DNA from: Branchiostoma floridae
Lineage: Eukaryota; Chordata; Leptocardii; Amphioxiformes; Branchiostomatidae
NCBI RefSeq assembly: GCF_000003815.2
Contig: NC_049988.1
Location: forward strand, 21,784,426 to 21,848,425
Direction: 5' to 3'
DNA length: 64,000 bases
Part shown: one piece after another, positions 1 to 10,848 of the stretch
Position numbering within the stretch: the stretch's first letter is position 1
Layout: every line of letters starts with the position of its first letter
Program-made: the position numbers and the translations under genes
The notes under the pieces: generated by a model
Told to the model about the DNA's origin: nothing
Seen by the model: only the letters and a program-made list of their open reading frames with translations
The model's database searches: none

Positions 1-410
1 TGTACCTTGGTATTTTGACACAATATCATGTAGAGATGGCGAATAATCACTTACTTCTCATTACTTATTTCACCACTGTAAAACTGAGACAGATGTGTAT
101 TTCTCCTAGACCGCACGTATCCGGGGGGAGCAAGCGGCCGTCGTGCTCGCTGTAGCTTCATCCGCTCCCACCGTAGCTACATGGCCTCCGGTATTGCCGT
201 CCTGCTAAGCCTATTTGCTGTGGGATTGGCCCCTCTGTCTATCATGAACAAGGAGGTAAACACTCTTGTACCACAAAGCTATTTTTAATCATCGTTATAC
301 TGTGCCTGTTGTTCTTGTTTAGTGATTACCAATATGGAACATACTGGCTTACTGCTGTTTTCCCTTCAATTTTTTCTGCTTACGTATGATACTCCGACTT
401 TCGTCTTTAG

Positions 411-720
411 CAAATAACTCAACTGTCCACCACTGTTGACGCCTTGAAGCGTGACCAAGACGACATGTTCATCACTGTTGACGCCTTGAAGCGTGACCAA
501 GACGACATGTCCACCACTGTTGGCGCCTTGAAGCGCGACCAAGACGACATACACCGACTGTCCACCACTGTTGACGCCTTGAAGCGCGACCAAGACAACA
601 TGCGCCAACTGTCCACCACTGTTGACACCTTGAAGCGCGACCAAGACAACATGTCCACCTCTTCCTGTCGACGCCTTGAAGCGCGACCAAGACGACATGC
701 GCCAGTCTGCTGCCGCTGCA
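411..720 (+). pseudogene. Coiled-coil stalk exon of copy A, frameshifted
   Basis: The exon opens with QITQLSTTVDALKRDQDDM and repeats the 14- or 17-residue stalk unit. In-frame units run to about 658. A TCTTCC insertion then moves the unit out of frame. The repeat fades between 705 and 728, where lectin-domain homology starts without a GT-AG intron. The shift is seen directly; whether it is real or an assembly error in repetitive DNA cannot be told from one sequence. Confidence 0.65.
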
Positions 721-727
721 TGGGTGT

Positions 728-983
728 GCCTTCCTGGTCTCCCTGCACAATGCTTTGAATGAATTTACCTCCTTCTGGATCGGCCTGCACGATCGGCGCG
801 AAGAGGGAAGCTTTGAGTGGGCGGATGGTTCTGCACTTGGCACGTACAACGTCTGGGCTCCAGGAGAACCTAACAACTATGGGGGCAACGAAGATTGCGT
901 TCTTTACTCCGCCGACTGGAAATACAAGTGGAACGACGTAACATGCGGCACAGCGTTTCGCTTCATCTGCCAGACTGTTCCAG
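728..983 (+). pseudogene. C-terminal two-thirds of the copy A lectin domain
   Basis: The homology begins at the residues aligned with FLISLHNA of the other copies. It includes the WIGL core motif, EEGSFEWADGSALGTY, the sugar-site triplet EPN, the calcium-ligand Glu in NEDC, WND and the last cysteines (VTC, FIC). It ends CQTVPG at a gtaggc donor. The ligand-binding half is therefore intact, but the first disulfide hairpin and helices are absent. A mannose-type site is predicted from EPN, although no intact protein can be built from this copy. Confidence 0.75.
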
Positions 984-1935
984 GTAGGCGTATAACCGTT
1001 CTGTTTCCCGAAATCTTTCATTCAAGTGAGCGTGCCACAGCGGAAGTGTCCATTACACGGAGTGCACCGTCATAACCTCATAACCATAAAGTATTTATAT
1101 ACAGATATCAAACATGCAAATCAGGGACTAATTTTGCATAATTGAAACAAAAATTGCAAAATCGTTAAATGAGAAATGATGGGAATTCTATATTTGTGAC
1201 ATTTGTAAGTTAGTTGAAGTTGTACATTTCATGCACAAATTAATTTTATGTAGGTACTCTAGTTAGTATTGCTAGTGTTATAAACACATCACTCCACGTC
1301 TCATCCCTGCTAATGTTGCTTATTTTTCCAGGACGTCCATAGGCGACAGGCGGAACTCTCACCACCACTGTACAACGTCTCTTCGGCAAGCTAATCAGCT
1401 AAACGTGAAACCTGGAGTTATAGCAACAGAGGAAATCAGCACGTTGTTTTCTGAATACGTTTAAGAGTTTGTCCAGTAGAAAACTTATAGAAGAAATAGT
1501 GAAAGGGCACCAAAGAAATGGATCACTTATTGTACAGTGGTACACACGATAAGTAGTTTCTATACAAAGAAAATGCACATTTCGTAAGATATGCACATGT
1601 ATGCCAATATGGCCACATATACCATATTTTTAACATAGAAAATATTCTAGAAACTGGAAAGTTCCTGGTTTTGCTGTATCAAACCCATTGCCTGTTTTTG
1701 GAGCCTTTTCTACAAAATGCTAAACAGACAAAACAAACAAAATGTAAGCACAACTTCACTAAAAGTGATAATGCGTAATTTCACTGTTTTCACAATAAAC
1801 AGATTTCCTTTTGTTGTTGTAAACGAATGAAAAATACCATGCCAGAATTGCTGGTACTTATAGAGGGGATTTCCTTTGTAACAAGCCTGAAACAAGTTAT
1901 AGAGATTTTTGCTGTTCTCCAAAGTCTTTATACTG

Positions 1936-2062
1936 TGCTCATTTGAGCCTGGACCACTGAAAAGCCTCATTGGTGAAACCGTTTTGTGTGACAGACTGAA
2001 TAAAAGTTGTAAACGGGAACTCTGTGGCTCCGACTGTCTTACTGAGGGTGACTGTGGTGAGA
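1936..2062 (+). promoter_or_regulatory. 3-prime tract of copy A with AATAAA
   Basis: This is a block conserved downstream of all seven lectin genes, with AATAAA at 1999-2004, 657 nt after the stop codon. In this copy the first hairpin core has lost a base (CTGAAAAGCC). It is probably the end of the 3-prime UTR, judged by position and the polyadenylation hexamer. An old transposon tail duplicated together with the genes is the alternative. Confidence 0.5.
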
Positions 2063-2081
2063 AAGATGTCGGTTAGCGTGA

Positions 2082-2313
2082 NNNNNNNNNNNNNNNNNNN
2101 NNNNNNNNNNNNNNNNNNNNNNNNNNNNNNNNNNNNNNNNNNNNNNNNNNNNNNNNNNNNNNNNNNNNNNNNNNNNNNNNNNNNNNNNNNNNNNNNNNNN
2201 NNNNNNNNNNNNNNNNNNNNNNNNNNNNNNNNNNNNNNNNNNNNNNNNNNNNNNNNNNNNNNNNNNNNNNNNNNNNNNNNNNNNNNNNNNNNNNNNNNNN
2301 NNNNNNNNNNNNN
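2082..2313. other. Assembly gap
   Basis: A run of N. By comparison with the B-C spacer it hides 3-prime flank sequence of copy A, not an exon. Open frames crossing it are artefacts. Confidence 0.99.
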
Positions 2314-3721
2314 CAATGGGTGCCGGCCGGGCAGCTTTGGGGAACGAAAAGTCCGGTATAAAAGGCAACAAAAACAGAAAACAGACCAATAATAATTCAA
2401 CAGCACGCCTTGTGATTATTGGCATAAACTTCATTTTTCGTTTCCGCAAACAGCCCGGCTGGGATCCGGGTAGGAAATGTGACGTAGGCATAAGTACGCA
2501 ACTGCTTTACAAGAACACATCCTTCATTCTTGTTCTTCTATCAGGAGGTTAGTTGTTTTGCTTCAAACGATGTGGTGACAAAACTCTAGCCCGGCAATCG
2601 GCTTCCCCTGTCACCCAATTGTCAGATATAATCACCATCCACACTGAGCTGAAGTTACTCACTGGTGACTAAACTAAAGTAAGTGGAAACATAGACAGCA
2701 TGGATAGAAACACCAAAAACAATACCTCCATTTTTCACGGAGGTAAATGGACCTTGGAGGCCTAATTTCCTGACAAACACAAATTTAGGAACTGTTGAAA
2801 ACAGAATTCAATTTCTCATTTCTTAACTGTCATACAGTCTGTTCGTCAGTCTGAGCGATGGGATCTGCGGTGAGAAGAGGAAGGGTTTGCAATGTCTGAA
2901 TAAAAACACGGGGATTTAATGACTACATTATGAGTTCTCACGTACCAACCTTTTCATGTTTCTACCTCCCGGCATAGATTAACTCCTTTTCCCAGAAAAT
3001 TAGTCTGCCAGTTGCAGAAAAACAAAATGCCATTCTTACCACGTAATGCCACGTCATCCCTACAGGTGAATGTAAATATGGCCTGTTGTTGTTTGTGTTT
3101 ACTGGGTATGTTGTGTATAATCATTGTGGAACTCTGGCATCTTTGGGCCTCATTAATTCAATTTCGTGATTCTTGGACAAAAAAAGATATTCTGGTTATG
3201 CTGAACTGAAAGAACAACATAGCGTACACGCATGTTTGTGTGTTAATGTGTATATGTTACACTGCATGTATGTGTGTGTACTATGTTTTTGGCACTGTGT
3301 GTACATGCATGTACATGCATATGTGTGTAAAAACATCTGTGTATAAGCGACTTGTGTGTGGATGTGTGAATATAGACGTGTGTGAAGGTGTGTGTATAGT
3401 ATTGAAACTTAGTACGAGAGGAATAAAAATGGATATCAATCATGCAAATCATGGCCAAATTGGTGGGCATTATGACAGTGACACATGAAAAAGCAGATGA
3501 TAAACTGATGTAAACTGTGCTGATAAGAGCCTTCTTGGCCTATAATTTGCATTGAGACAAAATCACTTGGCGAAGGTCGTGGTTGAACTTATGTTGGAAA
3601 GAAAGACAGGAATGGTCTACATCGTCTCCAGAAAAACACGGGGATTCAATGACTACATTAAAAGTTCTGACGTACAAAGTTTTTGATGTTTCTACTTCCC
3701 AGCACAGATTAACTCCTTTTC

Positions 3722-3821
3722 NNNNNNNNNNNNNNNNNNNNNNNNNNNNNNNNNNNNNNNNNNNNNNNNNNNNNNNNNNNNNNNNNNNNNNNNNNNNNNN
3801 NNNNNNNNNNNNNNNNNNNNN
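3722..3821. other. Assembly gap, nominal 100 N
   Basis: The gap falls inside the reiterated agtctgccacttg module. A round size of 100 suggests unknown length. The same position in the B-C spacer (about 12635-12716) is sequenced and holds no exon. Confidence 0.99.
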
Positions 3822-4082
3822 ATAAGACAAAAGTGTCTTTTTGTTGGTGTGTTGTGTTTACCGGGTATATTGTGAATTATCAGTGTGGGGAGCACTGTTA
3901 ACTTTAGGCCTCATCAATTCAACTGCAGACTAGAGTAAAACACATGCTATATTGTACTACACTATTTGTCTGTTCATGTTACCTCGGACAAGAATTTGCA
4001 AGAAATTATGAATGCTTTTTTTTCTTGGATAAAAAATATATACTGGTTATGCTTAACTAAAAAAAAAAAACGTAGCGTACAT

Positions 4083-4097
4083 GTATGCGTGTGTGGT

Positions 4098-4135
<38 letters not shown>

Positions 4136-4201
4136 CACTGTGTGTTTGTATGCCTGTGTGTATGTGTGTATGTGTACGCCTGTGTGTGTATATATACATA
4201 T

Positions 4202-4244
<43 letters not shown>

Positions 4245-4307
4245 TAGATACAGATATAGATATAGATAAAGATATAGATATAAATATACGTATGTGTGTG
4301 TGTGCGT

Positions 4308-4346
<39 letters not shown>
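4083..4346. repeat. TG / GATA / TG compound microsatellite
   Basis: Alternating TG repeats at about 4083-4195 are followed by GATA repeats from 4203 to about 4286, then TG again to 4346. The orthologous position in the B-C spacer (12970-13484) has the same order but is expanded and adds pure TA and GA runs. His-Thr or Tyr-Ile rich open frames here are reading-frame shadows. Confidence 0.95.
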
Positions 4347-4354
<8 letters not shown>

Positions 4355-4689
4355 TATATAGAAATCCTAAATACAGTATACGACTATTGCTGTGCTGTTC
4401 CCTGACGTTCATGACTCCTGTCAATCACTGTTATAAAAATTTACATGATCATATGACTGAAATTAAACGTTAGGAAAACAAAGACTGAAATTCCCTGTTT
4501 CTAATGTTGTTACAGTTGAAATGAATGTAAGTTATTACAGCACACAGTGCTATATTATAGTACTCTTTACGTGTTTTACCCAAAATTTCAGGAAGGGTTT
4601 GCAATGTCTCCAGAAAAACACGGAGATTTAATGACTACATTAACACTGAAGAGTTCCCACATACAAACTTTTCATGTTTCTCCCTCTCA

Positions 4690-4789
4690 NNNNNNNNNNN
4701 NNNNNNNNNNNNNNNNNNNNNNNNNNNNNNNNNNNNNNNNNNNNNNNNNNNNNNNNNNNNNNNNNNNNNNNNNNNNNNNNNNNNNNNNN
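4690..4789. other. Assembly gap, nominal 100 N
   Basis: A run of N within another copy of the agtctgccacttg spacer module. Confidence 0.99.
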
Positions 4790-5554
4790 TCTGCCACTTG
4801 CAGAAAAAAAAATGCCATTCGCACCACCTAATGCCACGTCATACCTCAAAATAAAGGGAACTGTGGTCTTACGTCATCAGACTAATCAAGGTATTACTTG
4901 GTATATTCATGTCTGTCACATTTATGGTCTCATTACACAATTAGATCGCCCCATTGAATTCAATGCTTTAACACACAACTTCTATGTCCGCAAATCCAAT
5001 TAAAACACAGTCTATTTGGAGATGTTTTGCTTTCTAATGTAAGCACACACGTTTGTTAGACAATAAAGAAAATTTCACCCAAATCTAGCCGACGTAACGA
5101 TTTCTATCACATTTCAAAATGCACCTAGCCGCTATCCGCTAGAGGTCGTCTTCAATACCCGGAACCTGACCGGAGCACTCAGTATAAATAAATGTAAACG
5201 TCCGAGGATCGATCGGGTCACGAAACTTTCGTGCATGATCATGCCAGTAATACACAAGCTTTCATCTAAATTCCTATTCATATCAGTTATGGTTTATTAA
5301 TGGGAATTTATGGTCCACCTAAAACAACGCTTTGCGGGCCAGATTCCTTTAGACTCTACACTCGGAGTAATACAGGAATGATACCTTATGCACTGCAAGA
5401 CACGACACGAATTATTATGATAAGATATACTTATTTTTACATTTTTATAGCAAAATCTGTCAGATAATGTACAGGGATGTATGAATCAAATTCATTCTAC
5501 GAGTTTACCCAAATCAGTTTAACAATATATACATATTCTCCTTGTCGATCCTGA

Positions 5555-6076
5555 CGTTCTGACATGTAAAAGACGCCACCTGACACCTCTTAGCAAAACT
5601 GCAGCGCTAAGCATGGGATTGTCACTTAGGTGTTACTTGGGTGAAGACGCCAAATGAAAATTTATTGTAGAAAATATGTTAAGGTATGCGTTAACGTAAA
5701 TTATGTGTGATTACGTCTTATGTGTGATTACTGTCTACGTGTGTGACGAAGACCGAAAATTTCAGAGGAAGAAAATAAACACAACTGTTTTTCTCTTATG
5801 GGTGAATATAGATGAATTCAATGCATTTGATGGGTTTTCAAACATGATGAAAAAGGTAGAAAGTCTTTCAAATTTGTTTTCGATACCTCTCTTTACATAT
5901 GCAACAAAGAAAACAATTACGTGTCTATCTGATTTGTCTGGGAACGTGCTTTGTTTGCCACCCATAATTTTCTTTCATCTTTGGTCTCTAATTTCTTCAT
6001 ATTTCACATTGCATCTCGGACCCCGCCTGACGCAGGGCGTGTTTTTTTGCTGTGCAGAAACCTGACAAGTCGCACC
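5555..6076 (+). promoter_or_regulatory. Conserved 5-prime flank of copy B (candidate promoter and 5-prime UTR)
   Basis: About 500 bases ending at the start codon are conserved in front of copies B, C (from about 14130), E (from about 27485) and F (from about 34720, split by a SINE). The block contains gcagcgctaagcatggga and, just before the ATG, a pyrimidine-rich stretch ending gctgtgcag, a plausible splice acceptor for an untranslated exon. No TATA box or initiator can be assigned with confidence. Conservation could also reflect recent duplication alone. Confidence 0.35.
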
Positions 6077-9000
6077 ATGCCGAGAGGGCAACAGCAGTCC
6101 CAAACTGGCGACACAGGTAAATAAGTTTTTATAATATTTTCTTTCTACCTATGTCAGCGGCCAATGGGATTTGTTTCAAAATCTATGTAATGACAACACT
6201 AAGGTTTGAAATTACCCAGTGCCGTGCAATTGTATATGTTCATTCTTCTAAATAGCATTTGGTCGAGGCATGAAGCCTGGAGGATGCATTTTTATGGCAG
6301 TATTTTCTATATCCCGCGGGGGGGGGGGGGCACAAGTAGTAGGGGCAGGTATATAGGGGGACTACCTCGCCATATGGATCAAGTGCGAACCCCGCTTGGG
6401 GTATGGTGTAATGAGGGGTGATTTTCCGATGGTGAAGTAAATCCCCGTGAATAGGAAGTGTCGGGCGTTAAGTTCGTCCTCAGTCGTCAAACCTCTGCAC
6501 GTGAAAGAACCCGGCTCACTTATCGAGAAGAGTTGGTGTGTTTGGCTGAAAACATAACCGGTTTTGAACCCAGCATCGCTGTTCAAGATGGAACGTACAA
6601 TCAAAAGCCATACAATGCATGAAATATTGTGATATCGCACAATTTAACCACGATGATCAAGGAATGTTTTTTTCTCTCTTGAATATAAGATTTTTCGAAC
6701 CCAGATTCTAATTTCAAACCTTGTCGCTACGTTTACTGTGATGTCATCACAGGTCATATTTGGATTTCCATGCGACAAAAACAAATTGAGTCTGAAGAAT
6801 GGCTGCCTGATAGTGCGATGTACAATAACTGGAGAAGGATGTCCATTTGCCACAGATGCACTGGTATACTAAATAAAATGATACTACCATAGTTACTGGA
6901 TATACATTTGTTCAAATCATGTTGTATATTGCTTCATTAAACTCTTGAAGTGACAGTCTCCTTAATTCATACCGCCGGCGCCATTTTAATTTTGTAATTT
7001 TTCTCCAGATACCACACCCATGCAGCGGCAGCAGACTGATTTTCAGGCACGTGCCGACGCCGCTGCGAGTGTGCCCAACCCTATGTACGCCTCCGGAGCA
7101 GGTAAATCGTTTTTTTAAGTCTGCTTACGGCGTCCTGTTCTTGTCTCACTTTTATACGTACATTTTTTCCTATATCTGGAGTGTGTTTAATTTTATGATT
7201 TTCCCCCAGACACCACACCCGTGCAGCAGCCGCAGACTGATTGGCAGTCCATTGCGGATGCCGCTGCGAGTATACCCAACGCTTTGTACGTCTCCAGAGC
7301 AGGTAAAACTTTGTAATTTGGCCTCATATTCGTCGTAGGATTGCCGTAAGATCACAAGCTGATTACAAGTTTTGTACCAAAATCAACTGTCTTGTTGCGA
7401 AAGGACTGCCGTAGAAGCTTGCCTCCGGTTGATTCTGTCATAGACTGTTGATAACTCTACGACATTAAAATCTTATAACAACCTTCGACGGATGTGACTG
7501 CGTTGCTATGATACAAACTCGACTTTAATACAGACAAATATGATTTCCGGGAGTCAGCAATTACAAAATTTAAACAAACGGGGCAAAGTTAAAAGAGCAC
7601 ATCATGCAATGATCAAAACTGACATTTTGGTAGACTGCTTCGTTTGAAGAACAATGTTTAGTGACCCGTATCAGTTTTATTGTATGAGCCCTGAAAGATT
7701 AGCTCAATCTGCGCTAAAGGTCATCGCAATAAGCCAATCAATGTTGTTTAGTTGTTTTAAAGAGGCAATTCTAATATAGACAAAATCGGTCAGCTCTTCG
7801 TATGTTAAATAAATAGAAATAAATAAATAGATTGCTTATCATGGAAGCTCATCTGTGTTGGTAGTAATCATAGTACAGTACTTTAGTAGTATGAAATAGA
7901 TTGCTTAGTGAATTACCGATCGTGATTTTTATTTTCTACTATCATGTAATTTATTGTGTGTTAGTACGAACTATTCTGGATGAAAATTAAGCTATGTATG
8001 TATGTATGTAATTTCCAGCACGAAAATTGGACTTCCCCAAATTTTCGGCTGTCCATCTCAGGTCTTTCAATCATTCACAAAGACGGGAGTTGGACAGTCA
8101 AAACTTTCGTGTTCGATTTTTGCGTTGGAAATAAATTTCAAAGTTTTGAAAAATCATTCCTTGCTTTAAATCCTCTTTTCTAACAGACCGCACATATCCG
8201 GGTGAAGCAAGTGGCCGCTGTGCTCTCTGTAGCTTCATCCGCTCCAGGCTTATTTACATTGCCACGTTCATTGCCGTGCTGCTAAGCCTGATCGCTGTGG
8301 GACTCGCCCTCCTGGCGTTCATCAACAATGGGGTAAGCGCTCTTGTATCATAAAGGTCTGTTGCAAAGTAATTGCCTTTGTTCTGTTTATTGAGTCCATC
8401 AAGCCATAACTTTCTGATGTTTCATATTGTTGTTTCAACGTTTGGTCTGGCGTACGTATATACGTTTATGCGTTCGTAGGAAACATCTGAAATAACCAGC
8501 ACTGTTGACGCCTTGAAGCGCGACCAGGACGACATGCCCACCACTCTTGACGACATGGGCCAACTGTCACCCACTGTTGACACCTTGAAGCGCGACCAAG
8601 ACAACATGTCCACCTCTGTTCACGCTTTGAAATGTGACCAAGACGAGATGCACCAACTGTTCACCGCTGTTGACGCCTTGAAGCGCGACCAAGACAACAT
8701 GTCCACCTCTGTTCAAGCTTTGAAATGCGACCAAGACGACATGCGCCAACTGTCCGCCACGGTTGACGCCTTGAAGCGCGACCAAGACGACATGCGCCAA
8801 CTGTCCGCCACTGTTGACGCCTTGAAGCGCGACCAAGACGACATGCGCCAACTGTCCGCCACTGTTAACGCCTTGAAATGTGACCAAGACGACATACGCC
8901 AGCTGCCCACCACTATTGACGCCTTGAAGCGCGACCAAGACCACATACGCCAACTGTCCGCCACTTTTGACGCCTTGAAGCGCGACCAAGACGACATGTC

Positions 9001-10263
9001 CACTACTCTTGACGCCTTAAAGCGCGACCTGGACAAGGAGCGAGACCGAACCACCGCCTTGGAGCAGCGTCTTCACGAGATGAAAAAGTCGCCAGGTAGG
9101 TTGGTTATTTAGTTGTCAAATGGACTTTTTGTAATGGCAACGTAGCTAGTGTAATAGCAGAAAATTTTGTGACCATTATACTATAAAATATTTACCTTAT
9201 CAATCATTCATATGCCTGCAGGATTTCTAGCATGAATGGAGCACGTACACGTGTGGTATTCATCATCCTCATCATCAATCATGTCCGTACATGTATATGT
9301 GCATATATGCATGTTGTTATGTTTTACGTAGTGTTTCACTAACTCATATCATTTACTAATTATACTGGTATTGAATAAAACTAATGAGAGATATGGCCTT
9401 CTGATGCAGTAAATGTAATGGCTTGTCAGTGATGGAATTCTGAAACATTTTTAATATCACCACTCTATCTTTCTCTACGCGTGTTGCTGACTCGCTGTTT
9501 TCCAGCATCTTGTCCTGAAGGTTACGCAGAGTTCCGTGGAATCTGCTACAAGGCCCACGACACAATCAAGACCTTCAGCGAAGCGGCCGCGGCCTGTGGT
9601 GAAGACGGCGGCACCCTCGCCATGCCCCGAGACGCTGAGACCAACGACTTCCTGATCTCCTTGTGCAAGTCAGTTAGCAAGTGGCCCTTCTGGATCGGCC
9701 TGCACGATCAGCGCGAAGAGGGAAGCTTTGAGTGGGTGGATGGTTCTGCACTTGGGACCTACAACAGCTGGGCTCCGGGGCAACCGGACAACTGTCATGG
9801 TAACGAAGATTGCGTTCTTTACTTCACATTCTGGAAGGACAAGTGGAACGACTTCTCATGCGACGCGCCGTATCTCTTCATATGCCAGGCTGTTCCAGGT
9901 AGGCTTATAACCGTAACATTTCTGGAAAGACATTTGTCTAGTAAACGTGCCACAGTTTAAGTATTCATTATACAGAATGCACTAGGCCATTATAACCTCC
10001 ATGAAATATTTATAAACAGATATTAAACATGCAAATGAGGGACTGATTTGCATAATTCAAAAATTGCAAAATCGTTAAATGATAAATGATGGGAATCTTA
10101 GTTGTAGCATGTTTAAGTTAGTTGAAGATGGACATTCCATGCATAAAATAATTCATGGAGGTACTCTAGTTAGTATTGCTAGTTAGCATTGCTATTGTTA
10201 TAAACACATCACTCCACATCTCATTCCTGCCATTTCTGTTCATGTTTTCCAGGACGTCCGTAG
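6077..10263 (+). CDS. Type II membrane C-type lectin receptor, copy B
   Basis: Exons: 6077-6116, 7009-7101, 7210-7302, 8187-8332, 8480-9095, 9506-9898 and 10253-10263. They sum to 1392 nt with matching phases and encode 463 residues. The start exon gives MPRGQQQSQTGDT. Two tail exons follow: one carries PNPMY, an NPxY-type endocytic or PTB-binding motif, and the next carries PNALY. A basic, Cys-containing stretch precedes one transmembrane helix of about 20 residues. No signal peptide is visible, so a type II orientation with a cytosolic N-terminus is inferred. A 205-residue coiled-coil stalk and a C-terminal lectin domain form the ectodomain. The terminal exon adds only Arg-Pro-stop. Intron 3 (7303-8186) holds a degenerate inverted-repeat element near 8010-8140. 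The closest relative in the window is copy E. The ligand is unknown, but the QPD motif predicts galactose-type binding. Confidence 0.88.
8480..9095 (+). CDS. Coiled-coil stalk exon of copy B (11 repeat units)
   Basis: 616 nt, phase 0 in and 1 out. Eleven LK(R/C)D units mix 14-residue units (STTVDALKRDQDDM type) with 17-residue units (RQL added). V, L and M occupy the core positions, and the 3-residue addition breaks the heptad register as a stammer would. The exon ends with the non-repeat neck (LDKERDRTTALEQRLHEM) found in every copy. Three units have Cys in place of Arg (LKCD), which could crosslink stalks. Parallel oligomerisation of the receptor is inferred. Confidence 0.88.
9506..9898 (+). 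CDS. Lectin-domain exon of copy B, QPD type
   Basis: A complete long-form CTLD in 393 nt. It has the N-terminal hairpin pair (SC, GIC), the helix cysteine (AAACGED), the core motif FWIGLHD, the long loop and the closing cysteines (NEDC, FSC, FIC), plus one extra Cys at LISLC and one at DNCHG. The sugar-site triplet is QPD; the other intact copies have EPN (the frameshifted copy D has EPS). The ligand Glu of NEDC and WND are kept, so calcium binding should persist. In mannose-binding protein and the asialoglycoprotein receptor, EPN goes with mannose and QPD with galactose. The specificity statement is inferred from that rule. Confidence 0.9.
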
Positions 10264-10848
10264 GCGACAGGCGGAACTCTCACCACCACTGTACAGCGGC
10301 TCTCCGGCCATCCGCAGTAAAACTGACCAGTAAAACTTGAAACCTGGAATTATAGCAACAGGTCAAATCAGCACGTTGTTTTATGAATACTTTAAAGAGT
10401 TTGTCGAGTAGAAAACTAATGGAAGAAATAGTGAATGGGCACCAAAGCAATGGATCATGTACTGTACAGTGGTAGACACGCTGAGTTTTCATACAGAGAA
10501 AATGTACATTTCGTAAGATATGCACGTAGCCATTTGTAAACATAGAAAATATTTTAGAATCTGGAAAGCTCCTGGTTTGGCTGTATCAAATCTATTGCCT
10601 GTTTCTAGAGCGTTTCCTACAAAATGCTGAACACACAGGACTAAAAAAAATGTAAGCACAACTTCACTTGTAGTAATAAAGCGTAACCTCACTGTTTTCA
10701 CAATAGACGGACTTCCTTTTGTTGTTGTAAACGGACGAAGAAAACCATGCCAAAACTGCTGGTATTTATTGATGGAAGTTCATTTGTAACAAGCCTGAAC
10801 CAAGTCATAGAGATTTTTTGCTGTTCTCCAAAGTTTGTAGACTGTGCT

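Larger units (their letters stand above)
110..1342 (+). pseudogene. C-type lectin receptor copy A, 5-prime partial and broken
   Basis: This is the 3-prime part of a type II membrane C-type lectin gene; its start and tail exons lie left of the window. The transmembrane exon is 110-255 (146 nt, phase 1 in, phase 0 out, donor gtaaac). It encodes a basic stretch followed by a roughly 20-residue hydrophobic segment. The stalk exon begins at 411 after a cttag acceptor and carries about five good repeat units. A 4-nt insertion near 665 then shifts the frame. From about 728 the sequence continues directly as the second half of a lectin domain in another frame, ending at the normal donor after 983. 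The terminal micro-exon is 1332-1342 (Arg-Pro-stop). The usual stalk-to-lectin intron and the first third of the lectin domain are missing. Copy A most resembles copy G in its TM exon and following intron. It is either a deletion pseudogene or an assembly collapse inside repeats. Confidence 0.8.
1343..6076. repeat. Spacer A-B: 3-prime tract, reiterated modules, microsatellites
   Basis: No gene is seen here. The left part (1343-2082) is the conserved 3-prime tract of copy A with AATAAA at 1999. After a gap (2082-2313) the sequence parallels the B-C spacer almost base for base, including a module around 3000-3066 containing agtctgccacttgcag that recurs near 4790. A degenerate TG-rich stretch lies at 3230-3400 and a TG/GATA block at 4080-4350. 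Gaps lie at 3722-3821 and 4690-4789. The last 500 bases are the conserved 5-prime flank of copy B. Confidence 0.7.

Noticed and set aside
419-1021. 200-codon minus-strand frame over copy A
   Set aside because: Antisense of the stalk repeat and CTLD; the plus strand has splice sites and conserved lectin motifs.
1939-2406. Open frames crossing N-gaps (also 12004-12600, 22044-22402, 36049-36409)
   Set aside because: They are open only because N codons are not stops.
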